DNA from: an uncultured Paludibacter sp.
Lineage (GTDB): Bacteria; Bacteroidota; Bacteroidia; Bacteroidales; Paludibacteraceae
DNA: 58,960 bases
Assembly (NCBI GenBank): GCA_937897985.1
Contig: CALCBD010000043.1
Location: 1 to 58,960, forward strand
Direction: 5' to 3'
The position numbers were made by a program, and so were the translations under genes. The notes under the pieces were generated by a model. That model did not search any database. It was not told the origin of the DNA and saw only the letters and a program-made list of their open reading frames with translations. Shown piece by piece: positions 8,191 through 18,491 of the stretch. Every line of letters begins with the position of its first letter. Position 1 is the stretch's first letter.

Positions 8191-9138
8191 ATGTACGAAT
8201 CTCTTCTGCAATTAGATCCTATAAAAATTAACTTCTCGGCGTCGGGAATGCATGTGATTAATACAATTCTTGGTTTCATAATGTTCGGTGTGGCCCTTGG
8301 AATAAAACCGGCTGAATTCAGGACATTAATCAAACAACCTAAATCAGTAATCTTTGGATTGATTTCGCAGGTGGTGGCTCTGCCCCTGATTACCTTTTTA
8401 TTGGTTATTGCTCTCAACAATTTCATAACTCCCACAGTAGCAATGGGTATGATTTTAGTTGCTGCCTGTCCGGGCGGGAATATCTCAAATTTCATGTCGT
8501 CTCTTTCAAAAGCAAATACTGAATTATCTGTTGGTCTGACAGCCACCACAACTTTGCTGGCTACCATTACCACACCGTTTAATTTTGCATTTTGGGGAGG
8601 ATTATATGTGAATTATGTAAGTAAACATGCCAAACATATTCTTCAACCCCTTGTTATCGATAATGCACAAATGTTTCAGACTGTTTTTATTTTGTTGGGT
8701 GTTCCTCTGGTAATCGGAATAGTTTTCGCACATTATTTACCAAAGATCACCGAAAAGCTTAAAAAACCGATTCAGGTATTATCTATTGTTTTCTTTGTTG
8801 CAATGATAGTACTGGCCTTTGCCAACAATTTTGATTTATTCCTGAAACACATCTACTTTATTTTCTTTATCGTATTGATTCATAATTTTTTAGCACTTTC
8901 AACAGGATATTCAATCGGTACAATTTTTAAACTTCCCAAAGCCGACCGTAGAACATTAACCATTGAAACCGGAATTCAGAATTCAGGTCTGGGCCTGGTG
9001 TTGCTTTTTAATCCAAAAATTTTTCCGGCCGAATACATGCTTGGCGGAATGCTTTTCATCACCGCCTGGTGGGGAATCTGGCATATCGTTTCGGGATTGA
9101 GTATATCGCTTTACTGGAGCAAAAGAGAGCCTAAATAA
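8191..9138 (+). CDS. Bile acid:sodium symporter (BASS) family protein
   Basis: A 315-aa inner-membrane protein with about nine to ten hydrophobic segments. The segment A-A-C-P-G-G-N-I-S-N-F (residues ~90-100) is the family's sodium-site region, and the second half has E-T-G-I-Q-N-S-G-L-G, the matching crossover motif (E...Q-N). Bacterial members take up organic anions such as pantoate, keto acids or sterol conjugates; the substrate here is unknown. The gene is followed after 11 bp by an acyltransferase gene, suggesting co-transcription, but there is no obvious functional link. Confidence 0.9.
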   Translation: MYESLLQLDPIKINFSASGMHVINTILGFIMFGVALGIKPAEFRTLIKQPKSVIFGLISQVVALPLITFLLVIALNNFITPTVAMGMILVAACPGGNISNFMSSLSKANTELSVGLTATTTLLATITTPFNFAFWGGLYVNYVSKHAKHILQPLVIDNAQMFQTVFILLGVPLVIGIVFAHYLPKITEKLKKPIQVLSIVFFVAMIVLAFANNFDLFLKHIYFIFFIVLIHNFLALSTGYSIGTIFKLPKADRRTLTIETGIQNSGLGLVLLFNPKIFPAEYMLGGMLFITAWWGIWHIVSGLSISLYWSKREPK

Positions 9139-9149
9139 AACCTGTTTAC

Positions 9150-10496
9150 ATGTCGAAAATTTACGAACTTCCACTCTCCTACCGTCTGACAAGAAAATAT
9201 GTATGTTTTTCTTTCAGGCAATTCTACAGCGAATATATTATCCTCGGAAAGGAAAATATCCCAACCGAAGGACCGGTTATCTTCGCTCCGAATCATTTGA
9301 ATGCATTGATGGATGCCCTGGCTGTACTTTCGGTTACATCCGACCGTCATTCAACTGTTTTTTTGGCCCGTTCGGACATGTTCAAAAAAAAGACTGTCGC
9401 CCGCTTTCTTACTTTTGCCAAAATAATGCCTGCTTTCAGAATACGCGACGGGATTGAAAATCTGGGTAAAAATGCCGAAATTTTCGAACGATGCGTGGAA
9501 GTGCTCGAAACAAACAACGCGATGGGTATCATGCCCGAAGGTAATCAGGAACTCGAACGGAAAATCAGACCATTGGTCAAGGGAATATTCAGGGTTGCTT
9601 TCTCAGCCCAGCTTAAGACAGGTAATTCGAAACCGGTAAAAATTATTCCGGTGGGAATTGATCTGGGCAGCCTGACAAAATCAGCCAAACATATTATCAT
9701 CAACGTTGGTAAACCCATTGATGTAGCCGCATATACGGAGGAATACAATCAGAATCCGGTAGCTGCAACCAATAAAATCAGGGATGATCTGAAACGAAAC
9801 CTCGAAAACCTGGTAGTTCATCTTGATACTGAAAAATACTACAACACTTTCGAAACGGCAACAGCTCTTGCAAATATCCCGATGCTTGACAAACTGAAGC
9901 TTGCAGATAATACTGTCAACAGGTTCTATGCACGTCAGGAAATTGCCAAACGATTAGTAAAATTGGAAAAAGAAAATCCGGTTGATACAGAAAAGTTAAA
10001 TTTGCTGTGTACCGAATTTGATGATTTAAGCAAAAAATTAAATGTCCATATCAGTAATTTTGATAGGAAACCATTGAATTTCAGCGGGTCATTGATTCGT
10101 ATCATTGCATTGGCCCTGTTATCGCCCTTGTTTCTGACAGGTTTTCTGTTCAACTTCCTGCCATTCTTTAGCCCGGTATTTATCCGCAAAAAAATGAAGG
10201 TAAAATTTGAGGGTTTCTTCACTTCATTGCAATACGGAACAGGAATACTGACATTTCCGCTTTTTTACATGCTGCAATCGGCATTACTGACAACAGTCGG
10301 CGGGTTGGCCTGGTATTATTTTTTCATTCTGATTCCGATTGAGTTTCTAACCCGGAAACCGGCACTCGTATATTATAAAAAGTTTCGAAAATTTATTGGT
10401 CTGATTCAACATCAACAAATCAGGAAGCTACACCGGACTGATTTCGATAAATTAGTCAACCTTCGCAATGCTGTCATCGAAATGATTGTTAAATAA
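9150..10496 (+). CDS. PlsC-like glycerophosphate/lysophospholipid acyltransferase
   Basis: A 448-aa protein predicted to transfer acyl chains to glycerol phosphate or lysophospholipid. The N-terminal half carries the acyltransferase domain: F-A-P-N-H-L-N-A-L-M-D (residues ~46-56), in which five residues separate the catalytic His and Asp, a spacing seen in the NHxNxxxD subgroup, and M-P-E-G-N-Q-E (~131) in the place of the FPEG substrate motif. The C-terminal half has a short charged helical stretch and then about two to three membrane spans (residues ~310-400). It is twice the length of plain PlsC proteins. It lies 11 bp behind the BASS gene. Confidence 0.85.
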   Translation: MSKIYELPLSYRLTRKYVCFSFRQFYSEYIILGKENIPTEGPVIFAPNHLNALMDALAVLSVTSDRHSTVFLARSDMFKKKTVARFLTFAKIMPAFRIRDGIENLGKNAEIFERCVEVLETNNAMGIMPEGNQELERKIRPLVKGIFRVAFSAQLKTGNSKPVKIIPVGIDLGSLTKSAKHIIINVGKPIDVAAYTEEYNQNPVAATNKIRDDLKRNLENLVVHLDTEKYYNTFETATALANIPMLDKLKLADNTVNRFYARQEIAKRLVKLEKENPVDTEKLNLLCTEFDDLSKKLNVHISNFDRKPLNFSGSLIRIIALALLSPLFLTGFLFNFLPFFSPVFIRKKMKVKFEGFFTSLQYGTGILTFPLFYMLQSALLTTVGGLAWYYFFILIPIEFLTRKPALVYYKKFRKFIGLIQHQQIRKLHRTDFDKLVNLRNAVIEMIVK

Positions 10497-10705
10497 ATGA
10501 ACTGTAACTAAAAACAACTGTTCTTACAATTTCAATTATTTCATTTCATAAGCATCATTTTATTTTGTCTAATTTATTGAATTACAATAAATAATTCACG
10601 ATAATTGTTTGACTAACAAAACTGAGCTTACAGATTTTGAAGCTTCACAAATACATCATATCTCTTATAAATCAACGATAAAGATATATTTTTCAAAAAA
10701 ATTTA

Positions 10706-10713
10706 TATCTTTG
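10706..10713 (+). promoter_or_regulatory. Candidate -7 box of the M3 peptidase gene
   Basis: TATCTTTG (TAnnTTTG) lies 42 bp upstream of the ATG at 10756. The 259-bp spacer before it contains nothing else I can name. Confidence 0.5.
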
Positions 10714-10755
10714 TTGCCTTTAAATTCATTCAACACATAAAAATGTATAACTAAA

Positions 10756-12849
10756 ATGAAAAAACTAACATTTATCATTATGAGCGGATTACTCCTTATG
10801 GGATGTGCGAAAAACGATAATCCGTTTTTCTCGGCTTATGTCAACAAATACGGCGCTCCGCCTTTCGACAAAATTAAGGCAGAACATTACATGCCCGCTT
10901 TTAAGGAAGGTATTAAACAACAACAGGCTGAAATTGATGCCATTGCTGAAAACAAGGAAGCTCCCACCTTTGCAAATACCATCGAAGCACTGGATTACAG
11001 CGGCGATTTGCTGAACAGGGTTTCATCTGTATTTTACAATTTATACTCGGCTGATACTAATGAAGCACTTGAAAAAATTGCTAATGAGGTTTCACCAATG
11101 CTTTCGGAGCATAAAGACAATCTGTTCCTGAACGAAAAGCTTTTTGCCCGTGTAAAAACTCTTTATGACAACCGGGCAAAACTTGGTCTTACTCCTGAGC
11201 AAAACAGATTGTTGGAAAAATATCACCGCAATTTTATTCGCAGCGGAGCCTCACTCAATCCTCAGCAAAAGGAAAAGCTGAGAGCCATCAACAAAGAACT
11301 CGGACTGGCCGAAATTGCATTTGGTCAGAATGTATTAGCCGAAACCAATGCCTACAAAAAGGTAATTGACAAAAAAGAAGATTTAGCCGGACTTCCCGAA
11401 GGGGTGATTCAGGCTGCTGCCGAAGCTGCCAAAGAAGCCGGACAGAACGGAAAATGGGTGTTCACCACTCAAAAAGCAAGTTTTATTCCTGTGCTTCAAT
11501 ACAGCGAAAACAGAGAACTGCGCAAAGAATTATTAATGGCATATACCACCCGCGCCAATCACAACAATGCCAACGACAACAAAGCGCTGATTAACAAAAT
11601 TATGAAACTGAGAGTTCAAAAAGCTCAGTTACTTGGTTTTGATTCACCTGCAGCATTTATCCTTGACGACACCATGGCCAAAACTCCTAAAGCAGTTTAC
11701 GATTTTCTGGCAACTGTTTGGGCACCGGCACTTAACAAAGCAAAAGCCGAAGCAGCAGACCTCCAAAAATTAATGGATGCTGAAGGTAAAGGTGAAAAAC
11801 TCGAACCCTGGGACTGGTGGTATTATTCCGAAAAACTGAGAAAAGCAAAATACGATCTGGATGAAGAACAGCTTCGACCTTATTTCAAACTCGAAAATGT
11901 CCGCAAAGGAATTTTTGAACTGGCAGGTAAACTTTACGGACTCAAATTTCAGAAGTTAGACAGCATGCCTGTTTACAACCCTGACGTTGAAGTATTTGAA
12001 GTAAAAGATGCCGACGGTTCGCTGATTGGAGTACTCTATACCGATTATTTCCCGCGCGCAGGTAAACGTGCCGGTGCATGGATGGAAAATATCGCTCCTC
12101 AGTATAAGAAAGATGGTGTGAATCACCGTCCGATTATTGTTAATGTGGGTAACTTTACCAAACCCACTGCCGACAAACCTTCGCTGCTCAACATGGACGA
12201 AGTGGAAACCATGTTCCACGAATTTGGTCATGCGCTCCACGGTTTGTTAACTCAATGCACTTATCCATCACTTTCCGGAACAGCTGTTGCACGCGATTTT
12301 GTGGAATTACCCTCGCAGATTATGGAAAACTGGTGTTTTGAACCTCAGGTAATGAAAACTTATGCTTTTCATTATAAAACCGGCGAAATCATGCCGCAGG
12401 AGCTGATGGACAAAATCAAAAAAGCAGGAACTTTCAATCAGGGTTTTACAATGACCGAATTGCTTTCGGCTGCATTGCTTGATATGGATTATCACAGCAT
12501 GAAGGACACAACAAAATTTGATGTTGAAGCTTTTGAAAAAGCTACTATGCAGCGCATTGGAATGATTCCTGAAATTATTGTACGTTATCGCAGTACTTAT
12601 TTCAATCATATTTTCACAGGTGGTTATTCGGCCGGCTATTACAGCTATACTTGGGCCGAAGTGCTCGATGCAGATGCATATCAGGCATTTGTTGAGTCGG
12701 GCGATATCTACAGCCCGAAAGTGGCAACTGCTTTCCGCAAAAATGTATTGGAAAAAGGCGATTCGGACGACCCAATGAAACTGTACAGAGCCTTCAGAGG
12801 TGCCGATCCTAATCCACAGGCCCTGCTGAAAAGAAGAGGACTTGAATAG
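10756..12849 (+). CDS. M3 family metallopeptidase (peptidyl-dipeptidase Dcp-like), lipoprotein
   Basis: A 697-aa zinc peptidase of family M3, which cleaves oligopeptides, typically releasing C-terminal dipeptides. Residues 1-18 are a lipoprotein signal ending in L-L-M-G-C, so the enzyme acts in the periplasm or at the outer membrane. The zinc site is T-M-F-H-E-F-G-H-A-L-H (residues ~484-494), and the third ligand and substrate-binding region E-L-P-S-Q-I-M-E-N-W and the tyrosine-rich G-G-Y-S-A-G-Y-Y-S-Y-T-W follow. Length and motif order are normal for oligopeptidase A/Dcp. It has its own -7 box and a strong terminator. Confidence 0.95.
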   Translation: MKKLTFIIMSGLLLMGCAKNDNPFFSAYVNKYGAPPFDKIKAEHYMPAFKEGIKQQQAEIDAIAENKEAPTFANTIEALDYSGDLLNRVSSVFYNLYSADTNEALEKIANEVSPMLSEHKDNLFLNEKLFARVKTLYDNRAKLGLTPEQNRLLEKYHRNFIRSGASLNPQQKEKLRAINKELGLAEIAFGQNVLAETNAYKKVIDKKEDLAGLPEGVIQAAAEAAKEAGQNGKWVFTTQKASFIPVLQYSENRELRKELLMAYTTRANHNNANDNKALINKIMKLRVQKAQLLGFDSPAAFILDDTMAKTPKAVYDFLATVWAPALNKAKAEAADLQKLMDAEGKGEKLEPWDWWYYSEKLRKAKYDLDEEQLRPYFKLENVRKGIFELAGKLYGLKFQKLDSMPVYNPDVEVFEVKDADGSLIGVLYTDYFPRAGKRAGAWMENIAPQYKKDGVNHRPIIVNVGNFTKPTADKPSLLNMDEVETMFHEFGHALHGLLTQCTYPSLSGTAVARDFVELPSQIMENWCFEPQVMKTYAFHYKTGEIMPQELMDKIKKAGTFNQGFTMTELLSAALLDMDYHSMKDTTKFDVEAFEKATMQRIGMIPEIIVRYRSTYFNHIFTGGYSAGYYSYTWAEVLDADAYQAFVESGDIYSPKVATAFRKNVLEKGDSDDPMKLYRAFRGADPNPQALLKRRGLE

Positions 12850-12887
12850 TCGTTTCATAACGAATTAATATTTATGAATTGAACATT

Positions 12888-12927
12888 AAAAAAGTACAGA
12901 TAAATCAGTTTTTTATCTGTACTTTTT
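12888..12927 (+). terminator. Intrinsic terminator of the M3 peptidase gene
   Basis: Perfect arms AAAAAGTACAGATAA and TTATCTGTACTTTTT around a short loop, ending in a T run, 39 bp past the stop. It would also work on the other strand. Confidence 0.9.
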
Positions 12928-12948
12928 CTTATTGTGAAACGGAATGCT

Positions 12949-12956
12949 TACTTTTG
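12949..12956 (+). promoter_or_regulatory. Candidate -7 box for the DUF6427-like/YqaA genes
   Basis: TACTTTTG (TAnnTTTG) directly behind the terminator, about 100 bp upstream of the ATG at 13060. Confidence 0.45.
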
Positions 12957-13059
12957 CCGTCGGCTTTATGCAAAAAGAAGCAGCTTTAGAGCCTCTTTTC
13001 AATAAAAAATCAGAAAATTCACAAGCTGTCAGGGCTTTTAACGTCAGTTTATTTGGCAC

Positions 13060-14043
13060 ATGAAAATTTCAATCAGGAAGATTATTTCACCCAACATGCC
13101 TTTTTCCGTACTTCTGATTCTCGGGACAATTCTGATATGGTTGCTTGCTTACAGGTTTAAAGTAGCCGAATCAGAAGTCGGAATAGAGTCGGTAACTTCC
13201 GAAACTATACTCCGGATTTTCCATTCAAAATTTATACTTTCTCTGGCAAGCCTGCTCATCACGTTGTTCAACGCATTTTTAATTGTTCAAATCAACAACC
13301 GTTTTACAATTATCCGTACCCGGTCGTTTATACCCGTATTTATTTTTCTTACAGTCATGTCGGTTGTGACCAGCGTACATCAATTGCCCGGTTCACATTT
13401 AGCTCTTACATTTTTGCTTGCTGCACTTTTTGTCTTTTTCGATATGTTCAGAAACAGGCAGGCTTCCGAACAGGCATTTCTGGGAAGTTTGCTTGTATCG
13501 GCAGGGAGTTTATTTATTGCACCGGCAGTTTTGTTTCTGCCTGTATGCTGGATTGGTATAGCTCAGTTTAAAAGTCTTTCAATACGTACATTTCTTGCTT
13601 CGATTATCGGAGGGTTAGTACCATGGATTTTTTATTTTTCATTCAGACTCTACTTTGAAACTGATTACCAATGGATTAATTCATTGGCTTCCGATTTTCA
13701 GCCCGGATTTAATTTATTGGATTTACCCCTTATTGAACAGATTTATATGGCATTAATGACTGTTTATATCATAACAGGTCTGGTTGGGTTAATTTCGAAT
13801 TTACATGGCGACTCATTACAATCACGTGCATATCTGAATTTTTTAGTGATGTTAATGTTGTTCTCTTTTTTCTTTTCGGTAGTATTTATTAATGAATACC
13901 TGGCTTTTATCCCGTTTGTTGTCATGTTGTTTTCATTTTTACTGGCGCATCCGTTTACATTAAAACCAAACGGATTCTATGCTGTATTATTTATTCTCCT
14001 TGTCCTTACAAATTTGAGCTATCTGATATTCAGCCTGATGTAA
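13060..14043 (+). CDS. Polytopic membrane protein (DUF6427-like)
   Basis: A 327-aa, very hydrophobic protein with roughly nine to ten predicted membrane segments and almost no soluble domain. The general pattern (N-terminal N-M-P-F-S-V-L-L-I-L, a mid-protein F-I-A-P-A-V-L-F-L-P-V-C-W segment, then pairs of helices) resembles DUF6427 proteins of Bacteroidota, whose role is unknown. I see no catalytic motif. An 87-bp gap separates it from the YqaA-like gene, possibly the same transcript. It could also belong to another uncharacterised membrane family. Confidence 0.65.
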   Translation: MKISIRKIISPNMPFSVLLILGTILIWLLAYRFKVAESEVGIESVTSETILRIFHSKFILSLASLLITLFNAFLIVQINNRFTIIRTRSFIPVFIFLTVMSVVTSVHQLPGSHLALTFLLAALFVFFDMFRNRQASEQAFLGSLLVSAGSLFIAPAVLFLPVCWIGIAQFKSLSIRTFLASIIGGLVPWIFYFSFRLYFETDYQWINSLASDFQPGFNLLDLPLIEQIYMALMTVYIITGLVGLISNLHGDSLQSRAYLNFLVMLMLFSFFFSVVFINEYLAFIPFVVMLFSFLLAHPFTLKPNGFYAVLFILLVLTNLSYLIFSLM

Positions 14044-14130
14044 ATTTATGTCATCCCTGATTTTAGTTTCCCGTTTGTTTTCATCTACAAAGTTCAATAC
14101 CGTTATTAAATTTTCAATTTTTATATCTGA

Positions 14131-14571
14131 ATGTCAATACTTATCGGTTTAGGTTATTTAGGCTTGTTCATCGCTTCGTTTCTGGCTGCTACAGTTGTGC
14201 CGTTCAGTTCGGAGGTGGTTTTTTCTGCTATGGTTTTTGGCGGTTTAAATGCATGGAAATGTGTATTTGTAGCTACACTTGGCAACTGGCTTGGAGGTAT
14301 GACCTGTTATTATCTCGGAAGACTTGGAAAAATTGAATGGATTGAAAAATATCTGCGTATCAAAAAAGAAAAAATGGAGCAGTTTACCGAAAAGCTTCAC
14401 AAATATGGCGACTGGTTTGCATTTTTTTCATTTTTGCCGGGAATAGGCGATATCATTGCAGTTGCATCGGGTTATTTCAGGTGCCGTTGGTGGATAGTGG
14501 CGTTATCAATGCTGATCGGAAAATTTGTACGTTATATCGTCTGGATGTATTTCAATGGACTTTTAATGTGA
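14131..14571 (+). CDS. YqaA family (SNARE-associated/VTT-like) membrane protein
   Basis: A 146-aa inner-membrane protein. It has an N-terminal helix with P-F-S-S-E-V (family-typical proline and acidic residue), the glycine-rich G-N-W-L-G-G-M-T-C-Y-Y-L-G-R (residues ~48-61), an amphipathic middle and the C-terminal F-F-S-F-L-P-G-I-G-D-I-I-A-V-A-S-G, which corresponds to the DedA-superfamily R-F-x-P-G-x-R region but without its arginine. YqaA proteins are short DedA relatives; DedA members are implicated in lipid scrambling and envelope homeostasis. The specific role here is unknown. Confidence 0.85.
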   Translation: MSILIGLGYLGLFIASFLAATVVPFSSEVVFSAMVFGGLNAWKCVFVATLGNWLGGMTCYYLGRLGKIEWIEKYLRIKKEKMEQFTEKLHKYGDWFAFFSFLPGIGDIIAVASGYFRCRWWIVALSMLIGKFVRYIVWMYFNGLLM

Positions 14572-14689
14572 TTTTTTAAGTTTATTTTGCTTATGCGATG
14601 ATGTTTTTCAACCGATTGTGGTTAATTTTGAAGTTCTTTAAAAAAGATCATTTACAACCGGTTTTTATTGAATTTCAAAGCTGTTTTGC

Positions 14690-15238
14690 ATGTCTTGTAA
14701 TACCCGAATAAAATTTCTTTCCGTTGCGCTGACGCTAATGTTCCTGAATTGTGCAAATGCAGGACTGAAAATAATTGATAAACCTGTGAATAAGGGATTT
14801 AGAACAAAAGAAGATCGTCAGATAAATTCAGTTATCATCCACTCGGCATACAACAAATCGGGCGGTGACAAATACAATGTAAATTTACTTCTCAAACAAT
14901 TTTCACGCTATCATGTGAGTGCGCATTACCTGATTGACCGTCAGGGAAATATTTACAGGTTAGTGAACGAGAAAAAAGTTGCTTTCCACGCAGGTAAAAG
15001 TACACTCCCCGATGGCTGTACAAGTGTAAACAATTGTTCTTTAGGCATTGAACTCCTGACATCTTATACCGATTCGCCCACCGAACAACAATTAAACTCA
15101 CTTATTTTACTGGTAAAAGACATCAAAAGCAGATACGATATCAGGTTTGTGCTCCGCCACAGCGACATTGCTCCACATCGAAAAACCGATCCCTGGAACC
15201 TGGACTGGGAATCTTTTCTGAGAAAATCTGAACAATAA
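14690..15238 (+). CDS. N-acetylmuramoyl-L-alanine amidase (amidase_2/PGRP fold)
   Basis: A 182-aa exported zinc amidase that would cut the bond between muramic acid and L-Ala in peptidoglycan. The N-terminal ~25 residues are a signal peptide (ending near L-N-C-A-N-A; a lipobox is possible at C21). Zinc ligands fit V-I-I-H-S-A (first His) and L-R-H-S-D-I-A-P-H-R-K-T-D-P (second His region with the usual K/R-D-P); S-L-G-I-E-L matches the family's G-I-E strand. It precedes by 104 bp a second, larger amidase-type protein, so this is a small peptidoglycan-remodelling locus. Confidence 0.9.
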   Translation: MSCNTRIKFLSVALTLMFLNCANAGLKIIDKPVNKGFRTKEDRQINSVIIHSAYNKSGGDKYNVNLLLKQFSRYHVSAHYLIDRQGNIYRLVNEKKVAFHAGKSTLPDGCTSVNNCSLGIELLTSYTDSPTEQQLNSLILLVKDIKSRYDIRFVLRHSDIAPHRKTDPWNLDWESFLRKSEQ

Positions 15239-15341
15239 AAATTCACTTTTGCGATTTTCCTGACTCCTTCTCATTAACGAAATTAAAATTTACTGTTCGA
15301 CACCAATATCAACCATTAAATAAAAACACATAATAATACAA

Positions 15342-18300
15342 ATGAAAATCAGGTTTATATTTCTTGTTACTGCATTAATTGCCAACAGTATTTTTTTACA
15401 GGGACAAAAAACTCCCGAAAAACAAATAAGTGATTCATTAACAGCCATCGCAGCCAGATATGCAGCAATAAGCAGAATACCGGTACTCAGCATGGATATC
15501 AGTCAGAATGATAAAACCATAGTAGTAAATGCAGGCGAACAGCTCTCACAAATCCCTTTGCGACCGGAAAATGTAAATGCTATCTATGCAATGTTATCGA
15601 GGCTTACCAAAACGAAATATCCCGGATACAATATTTCGTGTATATCTGACAAGCGTAAAATTGAAGAATACATACCCAACATTTACCGTTACAACAACAT
15701 CAACCAACAACAACTTTTTCAGATAGTTAAGCCCGAAAAACCATTAATTACCAATTTATCGGCACCGGCAAAAGCTGAAAACGGGCTGGCTAACCGGCAC
15801 ATTGCGTTGTGGCAAAGTCATGGCTGGTATTATAATCAAAAACTCGCACGCTGGATGTGGCAAAGAGCCCGATTGTTTCAAACAGTGGAGGATCTTTATA
15901 CTCAGTCCTATGTCTTACCGTTTTTGGTACCGATGCTCGAAAAAGCCGGCGCCTGCGTGCTCCTCCCCCGCGAACGTGACACACAACTCCATGAACTGAT
16001 TATCGACAACGACACGAAACGTGTGGATGGAAAATACCGCGAACACAACGACCGTAAAAGCTGGAAATCGGGCGAAGAAGGATTTGCATACCTGAAAGAA
16101 AGCTATCTTCAAAGCGAAAACCCATTCAGAACGGGGACTTACCGGTATATACCTGCCATTAACGATACTGATGAAATGAGCACAGCTGAATGGACTCCCA
16201 ATGTTCCCGAAGACGGAAATTATGCTGTTTATGTTTCCTACAAATCGCTCGACAACAGCGCTCCGGATGCACATTACACCGTATTTTATCCGGGTGGAAA
16301 AACCGAATTCAGTGTCAATCAAACCATGAACGGAGGAACATGGCTCTATCTCGGACATTTTAAATTCAACAAGGGAAGAAATAATCAAACGAAAATTGTA
16401 CTGACCAATTACAGTTCGTACAGGGACAAAATAATAACTGCCGATGCTGTGAAAATCGGAGGCGGAATGGGCAATATAGCCCGTAATCCGAACACCGAAG
16501 GCACTGTTTCGAATCAAAAAAGTTCCGACAGTACCAGCTTATCACTCAATACCACTGCACCTGTACAGATAATCGAACCTGTGATAAGCAATTATCCCAG
16601 ATATACCGAAGCAGCACGTTACTGGCTGCAATGGGCAGGTGTACCCGATAGCGTGTACAGCAGAACCAAAGGCATGAACGACTATAACGATGATTATCAA
16701 TCGCGTGGATTCTGGGTCAATTACATATCGGGTGGTTCGTCGGTTGCACCGGCTAAAGCAGGTCTGAAAGTACCGGTCGATATGGCACTTGCTTTCCATA
16801 CCGATGCCGGAACCACAAAAAACGACTCAATCATCGGTACCTTGTCAATTTGTACCGTCAATAATACTGACGGAAAAAATGTTTTTGAAAACGGCTATTC
16901 GCGCTGGGCTTCGAGAGATCTGGCCGACATCGTGCAAACACAGATTGTGGGCGACATTCGCCGGCTTTATGCTCCCGAATGGGTTCGCAGAGGTTTGTGG
17001 AACAAATCTTACAGCGAATCGCGCGTTCCCGAAGTACCTACCATGTTGCTTGAACTGCTTTCGCACCAGAATTATGCCGACATGCGTTACGGACTTGATC
17101 CGCGCTTTCGTTTTGCGGTTAGCAGAGCCATTTACAAAGGTATTCTGAAGTTTTTATCGTTCAATTCCGGACAGGAATACGTCGTTCAGCCTTTACCGGT
17201 CGAACAATTTAATTGCAGTTTCGCTGGCCGTAATAAAGTAAAACTCAGCTGGAAAGCTGTGAACGACAGTCTGGAGCCAACTGCAAAACCTGAAAAATAC
17301 ATCGTTTATACCAGAATTGACGATGGAGGTTTTAACAATGGTGTGGTTTGTAATGACGAAAATATGGTGCTCGACATTCAACCCGGAAAAATTTACAGCT
17401 TTAAAATCAGCGCACTCAACCGCGGAGGTGAGAGTTTCCCCTCAGAAATACTATCGGTCTGCAGAGCCAACAACAACAAACCCGAAGTGCTGATTGTAAA
17501 CGGTTTCGATCGCATCAGCGCACCTTACAGTCCCGTGAACGACTCCAGCCTTGTTGCCGGATTTCACAATGATGAAGATCCCGGAGTTCCTTATATCAAC
17601 GACTATGCTTTTATTGGTAAGCAATTCGAATTTGATCGCTCAAAACCATGGGTAACCGACGAAAATCAGGGATTTGGAGCAAGTTACAGTAATTACGAAA
17701 CAAAACTGATTGCCGGAAACAGCTTTGATTACCCCTATCTGCACGGAAAGGCAATAAAAGCAGCAGGATATTCGTTTGTTTCATCGAGTGTAAAAGCAGT
17801 AAGCAATAACGTTGCAGATCTGAAAAAATATAAAATTGTTGATTTAATTCTCGGAAAACAGAAACAAACTTATATAGGTAACGGGAAAAAATCGCCTGAA
17901 TTTAAAACTTTTCCATTAGCTTTGCAACGTGCTTTACACAGCTACTGTTCGGCAGGTGGAAATTTGATGTTAAGCGGTGCTTATATCGCTTCCGGTTTTT
18001 ATAAAGCTAACTATATCAGCACCGACGAAAGAATATTTATGGAAAATATCCTGAAATATAAATTTAATCCGGCAAAAGCTGCTATGAATCAGGTGGTAAA
18101 AACAGTAAGTTCTCCCTATGCACAATTCGGCAGAACCGAAATGGATTTCTATGTTGAACCCAACAGTGAATCCTATTACTTAGAATCGGCCGATGCCATT
18201 GATCCGGCTGCGGGAGGTGCGGTTACTGTATGCCGGTATGCCGGAAGCAATCTGAGTGCAGGCGTGGCTTACAGCGGATTGTACAAAATCTGTTCGTTCG

Positions 18301-18386
18301 GTTTTCCGTTCGAAACTATTAAATCCGAAAAAGAACGAAACAAGCTGATGGAATATGTACTTGATTTTTTCAATGCGAAAAAATAA
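15342..18386 (+). CDS. Amidase_3-like protein with inserted golvesin domain and FN3 domain
   Basis: A 1014-aa secreted protein (signal peptide 1-22, ending L-Q-G-Q) of a Bacteroidales family often labelled golvesin C-terminal-like or xanthan lyase. I read the body as a zinc amidase_3 fold in two halves: H160 (Q-S-H-G-W) and E183 (T-V-E-D-L) in the first, H486 (A-F-H-T-D-A-G) and catalytic-type E571 (M-L-L-E-L) in the second. A golvesin/carbohydrate-binding-like beta domain (about 260-378; W-T-P-N-V-P-E-D-G-N-Y-A-V-Y-V-S-Y) is inserted between them. A fibronectin type III domain (~615-705) and an uncharacterised ~300-aa C-terminal domain follow. Role in cell-wall turnover is inferred; the neighbour is another amidase. 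Confidence 0.8.
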   Translation: MKIRFIFLVTALIANSIFLQGQKTPEKQISDSLTAIAARYAAISRIPVLSMDISQNDKTIVVNAGEQLSQIPLRPENVNAIYAMLSRLTKTKYPGYNISCISDKRKIEEYIPNIYRYNNINQQQLFQIVKPEKPLITNLSAPAKAENGLANRHIALWQSHGWYYNQKLARWMWQRARLFQTVEDLYTQSYVLPFLVPMLEKAGACVLLPRERDTQLHELIIDNDTKRVDGKYREHNDRKSWKSGEEGFAYLKESYLQSENPFRTGTYRYIPAINDTDEMSTAEWTPNVPEDGNYAVYVSYKSLDNSAPDAHYTVFYPGGKTEFSVNQTMNGGTWLYLGHFKFNKGRNNQTKIVLTNYSSYRDKIITADAVKIGGGMGNIARNPNTEGTVSNQKSSDSTSLSLNTTAPVQIIEPVISNYPRYTEAARYWLQWAGVPDSVYSRTKGMNDYNDDYQSRGFWVNYISGGSSVAPAKAGLKVPVDMALAFHTDAGTTKNDSIIGTLSICTVNNTDGKNVFENGYSRWASRDLADIVQTQIVGDIRRLYAPEWVRRGLWNKSYSESRVPEVPTMLLELLSHQNYADMRYGLDPRFRFAVSRAIYKGILKFLSFNSGQEYVVQPLPVEQFNCSFAGRNKVKLSWKAVNDSLEPTAKPEKYIVYTRIDDGGFNNGVVCNDENMVLDIQPGKIYSFKISALNRGGESFPSEILSVCRANNNKPEVLIVNGFDRISAPYSPVNDSSLVAGFHNDEDPGVPYINDYAFIGKQFEFDRSKPWVTDENQGFGASYSNYETKLIAGNSFDYPYLHGKAIKAAGYSFVSSSVKAVSNNVADLKKYKIVDLILGKQKQTYIGNGKKSPEFKTFPLALQRALHSYCSAGGNLMLSGAYIASGFYKANYISTDERIFMENILKYKFNPAKAAMNQVVKTVSSPYAQFGRTEMDFYVEPNSESYYLESADAIDPAAGGAVTVCRYAGSNLSAGVAYSGLYKICSFGFPFETIKSEKERNKLMEYVLDFFNAKK

Positions 18387-18491
18387 AAACATATAATAAT
18401 TTTCGGGCATTCCACCTGATATACTGACAATAAAATATTTTCATTCAGCATAAAAAATAAAAAATTATCAAAACTTTAAAATAAAAAAATA